Under the pieces are notes generated by a model, which was not told the DNA's origin, did not search any database, and saw only the letters and a list, made by a program, of their open reading frames with translations. A stretch of DNA of 64,000 nucleotides from Xanthomonas indica (GTDB lineage Bacteria > Pseudomonadota > Gammaproteobacteria > Xanthomonadales > Xanthomonadaceae): assembly GCF_040529045.1 (NCBI RefSeq), contig NZ_CP131914.1, forward strand, positions 2,402,501 to 2,466,500, given 5' to 3'. Position numbers and translations under genes: made by a program. Below are positions 16,979 to 24,190 of the stretch, piece by piece (within the stretch, counting starts at the first letter, position 1; each line of letters opens with the position of its first letter).

Positions 16979-18961
16979 ATGAAGAGGGGACTGCACGCAG
17001 TCGCGTTGTTGTGTCTGCTGGGAGCGGGGAATGCGTGGGCGCAGGTGGATCTGGCGCCGTATCTGGTCAAGGAGCAGGTGGAAACACTGAAGTTGTCGCC
17101 CACCGGTGAGTACTACGCGGCGACGGTGCCGCTGGAGGATCGGACCGCGCTGGCGATCATGCGCCGTGCCGACAACAAGATCGTCGGCAGCTTCTCGATG
17201 GAGAAGAACACGCACGTCTCCGATTTCGTGTGGGTCAACGACACGCGCGTGCTGTTCAACATGGTCCAGAAGATCGGGCAGCGGGATCAGCCGTGGGGGA
17301 CCGGCGAACTGTTCGCGATCAACGCCGACGGCGGGGCGGCGGAGTTGTTGGTGGGCCAGCGCGTGACCGGCAACGGGCCGGGTACGCTGATTCAGACCAA
17401 GAAGGTGGAGAAGGTTGCCGCGTATTTCGTTGGTTCGCTGCCCGGCGACGACCGCAACGTCATCATCCAGGCGCAGCCGTTCAGCACCAGCCAGGATCCT
17501 TACAGCCGCACCGAAGTCATGGACGTCTATAGCGGCCGCCGGCGGTTGCTGACCGGTTCGCCCAAGGTGCGTGGTGCCGATTTCTACAGCGATGAGCAAG
17601 GCAAGGTGCGCTTTGCCTTGGGCGCGGATGCCGACAATGCCAAGAAGCTGTTCTATCGCGATGCGCAGGGCAGCGACTGGAAGCTGATCAACGACGAAAA
17701 TGTCAGCCAACATGTGGAAACGCCGATCGGTTTCTCCGAAGACGGGCATGTCGCGTACCTGCAGGTACAGCAGGCGAAGGGCAGTGACGTCATCGAGTCA
17801 TGGAATACAGACAGTGGCGAGCGCAAGGTGGTGGCGCGCGATGTGCTGGCCGATCCCTACCAAATCATGTATCGCCATGGCACCCGCGTCCCCGTCGGGA
17901 TCGAGGTACTGGGCGACACGCCACGCAGCGTGTTCTTCGATACGAATTCGCCCGAAGCCAAGACCCAGCGTTCGCTGGAAGCGGCCTTCCCCGGGCAGGC
18001 GGTCTACGTCACCTCCAGCACCCGCGACGGCCGGCTCAACCTGGTCAACGTGCAGTCCGGGCGCAATCCGGGCGAGTTCTACCTGTTCGACACCGTCGCC
18101 AAGAAGGCCGATTTCGTGTTTGCGCGCCGCGCCGCACTGCAGCCGCCGAAGCTGGCGGAGGTGCGGCCGATCACGCTGCAGGCGCGGGATGGTCTGGCGC
18201 TGCACGGCTTCGTGACGCTGCCGGCGGCGGCCAAGTCCGGCAAGGTGCCGATGGTGGTGATGCCGCATGGCGGGCCGTTCGGGATATTCGACAACGGCAT
18301 GTTCGATGAGGACGCGCAGATCCTGGCCAGCGCCGGTTATGCGGTGCTGCAGGTCAATTATCGGGGTTCCGGCAACTACGGGCGGGCGTTCCAGCAGGCG
18401 GGCGCCGGTCAGTGGGGCGGCAAGATGCAGGACGACGTCACCGACGCCACGCGCTGGGCGATCGACCAGGGGATCGCCGACCCGCAGCGCATTTGCATGT
18501 ACGGTGCCAGCTATGGCGCCTATGCGTCGTTGATGGGTGTGGCCAAGGAGCCGTCGCTGTATCGCTGCGCCGCTGGTTATATCGGTGTTTACGATCTACC
18601 AATGCTGTACGTCAAAGGTGATACTCAGCAGCGCGATTCAGGCAAGACCTACCTGAGCGAATGGGTGGGCTCTCCCAGCGAGCTGGCCGCGGTGTCGCCG
18701 GTGAATCTCGCCGACAAGATCAAGGTGCCGGTGTTCCTGGCGGCTGGCGGCGAGGACGAGCGCGCGCCCATCCAGCACTCCAAGAAGATGGAAGCCGCGC
18801 TGAAGAAGGCGGGCGTGCCGGTGGAGACACTGTACGTGCCGACCGAGGGCCACGGCTTCTACACCGAGGCGCATCGACGCGAGTTCTACACCCGGCTGCT
18901 GGCGTTCCTGAGCAAGTCGCTGGGCGGTGCGCAGGCGGCGCCGGCGCCTACCAAGCAGTAA
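16979..18961 (+). CDS. Exported S9-family (prolyl oligopeptidase-type) peptidase
   Basis: A serine peptidase of 660 residues with a signal peptide ending NAWAQ. The N-terminal half is a beta-propeller-like region. The C-terminal alpha/beta hydrolase domain has Ser511 in GASYGAYAS, the acid in GGEDERAP and the histidine in EGHGF. The start ATG at 16979 follows AACAAGGA. It is convergent with the asparagine-synthetase-like gene, 331 bp away. Most relatives are general dipeptidyl/acylaminoacyl peptidases; lasso-peptide isopeptidases also belong to S9, so a link with the neighbouring RiPP-like locus is possible but unproven. Confidence 0.87.
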   Translation: MKRGLHAVALLCLLGAGNAWAQVDLAPYLVKEQVETLKLSPTGEYYAATVPLEDRTALAIMRRADNKIVGSFSMEKNTHVSDFVWVNDTRVLFNMVQKIGQRDQPWGTGELFAINADGGAAELLVGQRVTGNGPGTLIQTKKVEKVAAYFVGSLPGDDRNVIIQAQPFSTSQDPYSRTEVMDVYSGRRRLLTGSPKVRGADFYSDEQGKVRFALGADADNAKKLFYRDAQGSDWKLINDENVSQHVETPIGFSEDGHVAYLQVQQAKGSDVIESWNTDSGERKVVARDVLADPYQIMYRHGTRVPVGIEVLGDTPRSVFFDTNSPEAKTQRSLEAAFPGQAVYVTSSTRDGRLNLVNVQSGRNPGEFYLFDTVAKKADFVFARRAALQPPKLAEVRPITLQARDGLALHGFVTLPAAAKSGKVPMVVMPHGGPFGIFDNGMFDEDAQILASAGYAVLQVNYRGSGNYGRAFQQAGAGQWGGKMQDDVTDATRWAIDQGIADPQRICMYGASYGAYASLMGVAKEPSLYRCAAGYIGVYDLPMLYVKGDTQQRDSGKTYLSEWVGSPSELAAVSPVNLADKIKVPVFLAAGGEDERAPIQHSKKMEAALKKAGVPVETLYVPTEGHGFYTEAHRREFYTRLLAFLSKSLGGAQAAPAPTKQ

Positions 18962-19016
18962 GTGATCGGCGCCTGACAAGCCGCGCCTAGGTCCCATGCG
19001 CTACAGCGGTGTGGCC

Positions 19017-19049
19017 TCAGTGCGGTCCGGTGCGTCCGGATCGCACTGA
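19017..19049. terminator. Strong hairpin between convergent genes
   Basis: A 14-bp stem (TCAGTGCGGTCCGG with CCGGATCGCACTGA, including one G-T pair) with loop TGCGT lies between the convergent S9 peptidase and asparagine-synthetase-like genes. It has no T-tract, so it may be a bidirectional or Rho-assisted terminator. The rest of 18962-19292 holds no recognisable gene. Confidence 0.5.
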
Positions 19050-19292
19050 TGCTGGGTGGATGCCATAGCTCCGTGTGAGCAAGTGGCACTTGGAGGACTT
19101 GTCGCCGCCATCGTCATGGAGGGCGCTGGGCCGAGTCGCGATTCTCGGTTGCCCCTGCTCAGCGTGTGCCACGGGTTACTTGCGAGGTGAAAACTGGCGC
19201 TGCATCAAGTGCCGACCACCACTTCGACACCGTCGTGCCGCCACGTCCGGGCCTGCCGGGACGGCCGCTTCGAGGCCTGCTGAGTGCGACTG

Positions 19293-20858
19293 TCAGGCAA
19301 ACTGCCGAACGAAGCGCTCCAGCCAAAGGAACGAGATCAACGGTGCCGTCAGTGGACGCGCGCGCGTCGCCACCAACTCGTCCAGCAATTTCAGTACGGC
19401 GTCTCGGTCGACCAGGCCCAAGTCGGCGAGGGCGCATTCGCTCAACTGCATGGCGATCGTCCTGGCGTGATGTGCGATCAACGCGGGGAGCACATGCGCG
19501 AACGTTTCCTTGCAATAATTCCGCGGAAATATGTCGCCTACCTTGGCCCGTAAATAGCGCCACATCGTTTCTCGATCTTTACGGCACTCGAGGGGGAGGC
19601 CCCGACAGAAAGCCACCAGATGTGGATCGCTTAAGGGATTGACCGGCCAGAGGCCTCGCCGAAGCAGATGGGGAGCCTGGCACGCGTTCGACGCCAATAC
19701 GGATGCGGACAACAGGCCGGCGGGAGCATCAAATCCACTGATCGAGCGCGATGCAGTGAGCGCGCGGGGCGTCAACAACAGGTTCGCGCGACGCTTGGCT
19801 TCTGCGGCCACACCGCTGCCGGGACCGGCGGCGGGATGTTCCTCGTTCCGGTACATCGGCAGCAGCTGGTCTCCGCCAATACCGGTGAAAAGCCATTCGC
19901 TGCCCTGTGCTTGAGCGCAGTCCCACAAATGTTCGAACGCTTCGAGATAGAACTCGGCAAGGGGATAGTCCGGTCGAGCCGCACGCGGTTGCAGATCGAG
20001 CGTTGGCGGAAATGAAACGATAGAGACGCTCGTGTCGCGAAGGCCGAGCTTTTCAACAAGCATGCGGCGGCGTTGGACCTGGTTTTGACTGTCTCCCTCG
20101 TCGAGCAAGATTCCAAAGCTCAGGATGTTGTCATGCGATCGCGTCAGAGCGCACGCAACGGTCGCCGAGTCCATGCCCCCACTCAACTCCGTGGCCACCC
20201 GCTTCGACGCGGGACGAATCGATGTGGCACGGTGCAACAGCTGCTCGAATCGCGCTACACCGTAGTCGATCAGTGCTTCTTCGGAAGGGGGTACGGTTTC
20301 AGCAGGCAAGGGATAGACGTAACGCGTCTTGCTCGGCTCGGCGTAAAGCGTGGCGCGTTCTGTCAGCATCACGACGCCCGAACACAGCTGCCTGGCGGCG
20401 TAGTCCGCGTTGAGTGCGAGACGCCGACTGGCCATCTCCAGGTCGATGGTGGTGGGCCGGGAAAAAAAGTCGGCCAGATCGTAGGAGAGTTCTACTGTGG
20501 CATCGGTGACCCGGCAATAGACCGGCACCGATCCGAGAAGGCCCGCGCGCAATTTCAGTCGGGATCCGGCCTGGGCCACTTCGATCATCAGATAATCAAG
20601 CGGCCAGAGAAGGGCTTCTTTGTAGAGTTGGTTGAATCGATCGGCGTCGACCAACGCGTCCGCCTCGGTTTTTTCAAATGCGATATCCGTGCAGCGCTCG
20701 CGTACCGTCGCGAACCACTGTCCCTGCGTGCGAACCACGACGGTTTCCAGCGCAGGGTGACGGTAGGGCGCGATCTGGCTGTTCCCGAGACACAGGAGAT
20801 TGTCCTGCCACACCGGGGAATGTTCGAGGTCGGAAAAAGCGACGTTGGCCTTGATCAT
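19293..20858 (-). CDS. Asparagine-synthetase-like enzyme (candidate lasso/RiPP cyclase)
   Basis: A 521-residue protein of the asparagine synthase fold. The PP-loop ELSGGMDSATVACAL lies near residue 245 and a second ATP-site segment, GIGGDQLLPMY, near residue 340. The N-terminal domain does not start with Cys, so it cannot act as a glutaminase; this is typical of lasso cyclases and beta-lactam synthetases that adenylate a carboxylate and close an amide bond. The ATG at 20858 was chosen; the frame is open 34 codons further up. It follows a 54-residue peptide gene and an attenuator-like hairpin on the same strand. No B-protein (leader peptidase/RRE) gene was found nearby. The RiPP role is inferred. 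Confidence 0.72.
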   Translation of the reverse strand: MIKANVAFSDLEHSPVWQDNLLCLGNSQIAPYRHPALETVVVRTQGQWFATVRERCTDIAFEKTEADALVDADRFNQLYKEALLWPLDYLMIEVAQAGSRLKLRAGLLGSVPVYCRVTDATVELSYDLADFFSRPTTIDLEMASRRLALNADYAARQLCSGVVMLTERATLYAEPSKTRYVYPLPAETVPPSEEALIDYGVARFEQLLHRATSIRPASKRVATELSGGMDSATVACALTRSHDNILSFGILLDEGDSQNQVQRRRMLVEKLGLRDTSVSIVSFPPTLDLQPRAARPDYPLAEFYLEAFEHLWDCAQAQGSEWLFTGIGGDQLLPMYRNEEHPAAGPGSGVAAEAKRRANLLLTPRALTASRSISGFDAPAGLLSASVLASNACQAPHLLRRGLWPVNPLSDPHLVAFCRGLPLECRKDRETMWRYLRAKVGDIFPRNYCKETFAHVLPALIAHHARTIAMQLSECALADLGLVDRDAVLKLLDELVATRARPLTAPLISFLWLERFVRQFA

Positions 20859-20911
20859 GGCGACTCGGCTGCCTGCGATCGGCGTCGGGTGGTTATCGCG
20901 CTTTCGAACAG

Positions 20912-20939
20912 AAGAACGCCGCCTGATGGCGGCGCTCTT
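20912..20939 (-). terminator. Attenuator-like hairpin between peptide and cyclase genes
   Basis: On the minus strand AAGAGCGCCGCC pairs with GGCGGCGTTCTT (12 bp with one G-U) around the loop ATCA, followed by CTGTT. It lies between the peptide stop at 20973 and the enzyme start at 20858. Such a hairpin would keep precursor mRNA in excess over enzyme mRNA. Confidence 0.6.
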
Positions 20940-20972
20940 TATCGCGATGCCTTGGTGCAATCGCCGTCGTTT

Positions 20973-21137
20973 TTAGCCGCCAGGTTGCGTGGAGTACCCG
21001 CGAGAATCCTCACCAAGATAAGGCTTCATCTCGCAGACGCCAGCCGCCGCAATATTTTGCATGGGCTCGTCGAGCTGGATAGCGAAAGGATTGGAAAGAG
21101 AATCTTGTTTCTCAAGCTTGCCATCTTGAATTTTCAT
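20973..21137 (-). CDS. 54-residue candidate RiPP precursor peptide
   Basis: A short gene with a strong ribosome site (AAGGAG, seven bases before the ATG). The N-terminal 30 or so residues are leader-like and polar (MKIQDGKLEKQDSLSNPF). The segment LDEPMQNIAAAG resembles the end of double-glycine-type leaders (L-x-E-x-L-x-x-V/I-x-G-G). The remainder, VCEMKPYLGEDSRGYSTQPG plus a final G, is a plausible core. The Thr at leader position -2 usual in lasso precursors is absent. GC content is 50 percent (83 of 165 bases), far below the neighbours, suggesting transfer. It is encoded just before the asparagine-synthetase-like enzyme. The sequence is not one I recognise. Confidence 0.6.
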   Translation of the reverse strand: MKIQDGKLEKQDSLSNPFAIQLDEPMQNIAAAGVCEMKPYLGEDSRGYSTQPGG

Positions 21138-21229
21138 CACAAAACTCCTTTTTCTAGATGTCGTCATGTGGCGACGAGCAGAAGCTAGCACCGCGCCCAT
21201 GGCAAGACAAGTTTTTATGGGTGCAATGG

Positions 21230-21262
21230 TTTCATGTGAAACATATGAAACTGGGCGTTTCA
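21230..21262. promoter_or_regulatory. Clustered TTTCA/TGAAA repeats upstream of peptide gene
   Basis: TTTCA at 21230 and 21258 and TGAAA at 21237 and 21246 form an inverted pair with a 2-nt spacer plus two further half-sites, about 95 bp before the peptide start in an AT-rich stretch. This could be a regulator-binding site. The remaining gap up to 21594 shows no gene. Confidence 0.4.
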
Positions 21263-21594
21263 AATGCTTCTCTACATTTATGTGCGAATGACGCCTACAC
21301 GCGCTGTTGATTGCCTTGAGGTGGCGCCGGACAAGGCCGGTATGGCAGCGGGGATGTTATACGTGCCAACGAATGGTCATTGGTGCTCCGAAAAGAGTAT
21401 CGACGCGCGCTCTCCACTTTTCTGATGGAATTCTAGGGGCGCTCCAGCGGGATGCGCGGCGGCTGCACTGGGTCCAGTGCGTTTGATTGCTCAGCGTGAC
21501 CAGCAGGTCTTATCGCCGTCGTTGTCAACTACGACTCAAGATGCGCGCGCCGATGGGTGAACCGGTCGCGTCGCGGCTCGGGCGACGCAGCCGC

Positions 21595-23361
21595 TCAACG
21601 CACCCCGTGCATCATCCGCCGCAGCAGCGGCGCGGCAAGGAAGGCAAGGACGCCGCAGCCCACGCCGATCCACAGCAGTAGCCAGAACAGGTGCGCGTAC
21701 TTGGCCGCGGCGTCGGCGATGTTGAGGGTCTGGCCGTCCGGGACCTCGATCGCGGCGAGCTTGCCGAACAGCGCCGCCAGCGCCTCGGAGAATGCTGTGG
21801 CCAGAAACCAGGTGCCCATCATCAGGCTGACCACCCGCGGCACCGCCAGTTGCGTCACCGCCGACAGGCCGACCGGCGACAGGCACATCTCGCCGGCCTC
21901 CAGCACGAAGTAGGCCAGCACCAGCCACCACACGCTCGCCATCTGTCCGGTGACGCCGACCTGTTGCGCGGCCAGCGCCAGCGGCACGAAGGACAGGCCG
22001 GCCAGCAGAAGCCCTAACGCCGATTTGGCCGGCTTGGACGGCTCGCGCCCACGCCGCGCCAGCCATGCCCACAGCGCGGCGAACAGCGGTGCCAGCAGCA
22101 CCAGAAACAGGGCGCCCAGGTAGGTCAGGGAGCCGGCGGTCTGCGGCAGCACCAGGCAGTCGCGGATCAGGAACAGCAGCATCAGGGCGCTGACCCCGAC
22201 GAACAGCAACCGCGGCGCCGACGAGCCGGGGCGCCGGTCGGACAGCGAGGCCGCCAGCACGAAGCCCAGCGGCGCCAGCAGCAGCGAGGCGATCGACCAG
22301 GGCAGGGGCGTGCCGCCGCGGATCACCAGCGACGGCACGATGTCCTTGGTCATCAACCGATCGGTGAAGGTGACCCACGAGCCATAGGTCTGCTCGTACA
22401 GGGTGAAGTACACCAGCGCCATCGCGATCAGCACCATCAGCGCGATCATCTGCTGGCGCTGCACCGGGGTGCACTGGGTGCCGGTGAACCAGGCGAACCA
22501 CAGCATCACCGCGCCGAGCACCAGCAGCATCAGCAGCAGGGCCAGGGAGATTTCCCCACCCAGGCTGAAGGCGCCGTTGGCCGCGGCCCACATCAAGGCG
22601 GCCACCGGCAACACGCCCAGCACCGCGCAGAGATAGATCGCCCATTCGCGCGGCACGCCGAGCACGCGCTCGCGCAGCAGCGCCGGCTGCGCCGGTTCGG
22701 CGTGGCCGTGCAGGTATTTCTGGCCCCACAGGAACATGCCCAGGCCGAGCAGCATGCCGATGCCGGCGGCGCCGAAGCCGTAGCGCCAGCCGTAGGCTTC
22801 GCCGAGAAAGCCGCACACCAGCGAGGCAAACAATGCGCCGAGGTTGATGCCGGCGTAGAACAGCGAGAAGCCGGCGTCGCGGCGCGGATCGTCGGCCGGG
22901 TACAGCTTGCCGACGATGGTGGAGATGTTGGGCTTGAGGAAGCCCACGCCCATGATGATCAGCGCCAGCGACAGGTAGGTCACGCCCAGGGATGCGGTAT
23001 CGCGCACCACCTCGCCGTTGATCCTCGTGGCGGCGTGACCCTCGAAGGCCATGCCGATGTGGCCGAGCACCAGCAGCAGGCCGCCGAACACCACCGCCTT
23101 GCGCATGCCCAGCCAACGGTCGGCGAGCAGTCCGCCGAGCACGGGCACGCAGTACACCAGGCCGCCGTAGGCACCGAGCAGGTCCAGCCCGGCGTCGTCG
23201 CCGAACAGGTGGTACTTGGTCAGGTACAGCAACAGCAGGGCCTTCATGCCGTAGAAGGAGAAGCGCTCCCACATCTCGGTGAAGAAGCAGACGTAGACGC
23301 CCTTGGGATGGCCGAGGAAATCGTCGCGCGCGTCGCGCAGCGGCAGGGAGGACACGGACAC
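21595..23361 (-). CDS. POT/PTR-family proton-dependent di/tripeptide transporter
   Basis: A 588-residue membrane protein of the proton-dependent oligopeptide transporter family. Signature segments are CFFTEMWERFSFYGMKALL (the ExxERFxYY-type motif, near residue 30) and GADDPRRDAGFSLFYAGINLG-like sequence around residue 155 (FSLFYAGINLGA). There are many hydrophobic helices up to the C-terminus. The start chosen is the GTG at 23361 (VSVSSLPLRDARDDFLGHPK), behind GAGAG. It imports small peptides with protons across the inner membrane. Its upstream gap carries the large repeat array. Confidence 0.88.
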   Translation of the reverse strand: MSVSSLPLRDARDDFLGHPKGVYVCFFTEMWERFSFYGMKALLLLYLTKYHLFGDDAGLDLLGAYGGLVYCVPVLGGLLADRWLGMRKAVVFGGLLLVLGHIGMAFEGHAATRINGEVVRDTASLGVTYLSLALIIMGVGFLKPNISTIVGKLYPADDPRRDAGFSLFYAGINLGALFASLVCGFLGEAYGWRYGFGAAGIGMLLGLGMFLWGQKYLHGHAEPAQPALLRERVLGVPREWAIYLCAVLGVLPVAALMWAAANGAFSLGGEISLALLLMLLVLGAVMLWFAWFTGTQCTPVQRQQMIALMVLIAMALVYFTLYEQTYGSWVTFTDRLMTKDIVPSLVIRGGTPLPWSIASLLLAPLGFVLAASLSDRRPGSSAPRLLFVGVSALMLLFLIRDCLVLPQTAGSLTYLGALFLVLLAPLFAALWAWLARRGREPSKPAKSALGLLLAGLSFVPLALAAQQVGVTGQMASVWWLVLAYFVLEAGEMCLSPVGLSAVTQLAVPRVVSLMMGTWFLATAFSEALAALFGKLAAIEVPDGQTLNIADAAAKYAHLFWLLLWIGVGCGVLAFLAAPLLRRMMHGVR

Positions 23362-23459
23362 GGCGGCTCTCGGTGCAGGAAGGCAGCGGCGGAGTATAGG
23401 GGCGCCGGCGCCCGCTCGAATGGCGGTGCGCGGCATGGAGGGTTCGGCCTGGGGCCGTA

Positions 23460-24034
23460 CCCTCACCCCAACCCCTCTCCCGGTGGGAGAGGGGCTCTTG
23501 CTGTTCCTTCTCCCATCGGGAGAAGGTGCCCCGCAGGGGCGGATGAGGGTCGGGCAGGGCAGTCAATTGCGGGGGCGCGGCGTGCCGCCGGACCCTCACC
23601 CCAACCCCTCTTCCGGTGGGAGAGGGGCTAACTGCTGTTCCTTCTCCCATTGGGAGAAGGTGCCCCGCAGGGGCGGATGAGGGTCGGGCAGGGCAGTCAA
23701 TTGCGTGGGGCGCCGCGTGCCGCCGCACCCTCACCCCAACCCCTCTCCCGGTGGGAGAGGGGCTAACTGCTGTTCCTTCTCCCATTGGGAGAAGGTGCCC
23801 CGCAGGGGCGGATGAGGGTCGGGCAGAGCAGTCATTGCGGGGGCGCCGCGTGCCGCCGGACCCTCACCCCAACCCCTCTCCCGGTGGGAGAGGGGCTCTT
23901 GCTGTTCCTTCTCCCATTGGGAGAAGGTGCCCCGCAGGGGCGGATGAGGGTCTGGCAGGGCAGTCAATTGCGTGGGGCGCCGCGTGCCGCCGCTCCCTCA
24001 CCCCAACCCCTCTCCCGGTGGGAGAGGGGCAACC
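23460..24034. repeat. Tandem array, about 134-bp unit, 4.3 copies
   Basis: Units begin with CCCTCACCCCAACCCCTCTC at 23460, 23593, 23728, 23861 and 23995 (the last partial). Each unit holds two small palindromes (CCTCTCCCGGTGGGAGAGG and CCTTCTCCCATTGGGAGAAG) and ends GCGGATGAGGGT. The copies are nearly identical. The array fills the gap between the POT and OPT transporter genes. It is not a CRISPR: the units are long and lack short repeats with unique spacers. Confidence 0.9.
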
Positions 24035-24190
24035 ATCCGCCCCTGAGCGCTGCTACTTCTGCGAATCCCTAATCCCAACTCCCCAATCCCCGCCCCCCAG
24101 GCATGTGCCACAAGCTGGGTGCCATTAGGCTGGACTTGCCCGGCCCCAGACGCTAGCGTGCAAAGCGTTTTTGTCGTTTCAGGGGTAACC

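Noticed and set aside
18962-19292. A hidden lasso B-protein (leader peptidase/RRE) downstream of the AsnB-like gene
   Set aside because: Minus-strand frames here contain early stops and no protease or RRE-like sequence; only a strong hairpin is present.
19159-19563. 134-residue minus-strand frame overlapping the end of the AsnB-like gene
   Set aside because: It runs out of frame through the enzyme's 3' end and has the Arg/Gly/Pro-rich composition of a shadow frame.
20073-21188. 371-residue open frame on the plus strand opposite the AsnB-like gene
   Set aside because: It is antisense to a gene with clear ATP-binding motifs, has no recognisable domain and spans the peptide gene as well.
23460-24034. 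CRISPR array
   Set aside because: The repeat unit is about 134 bp with internal palindromes and no unique spacers, and no cas gene is nearby.
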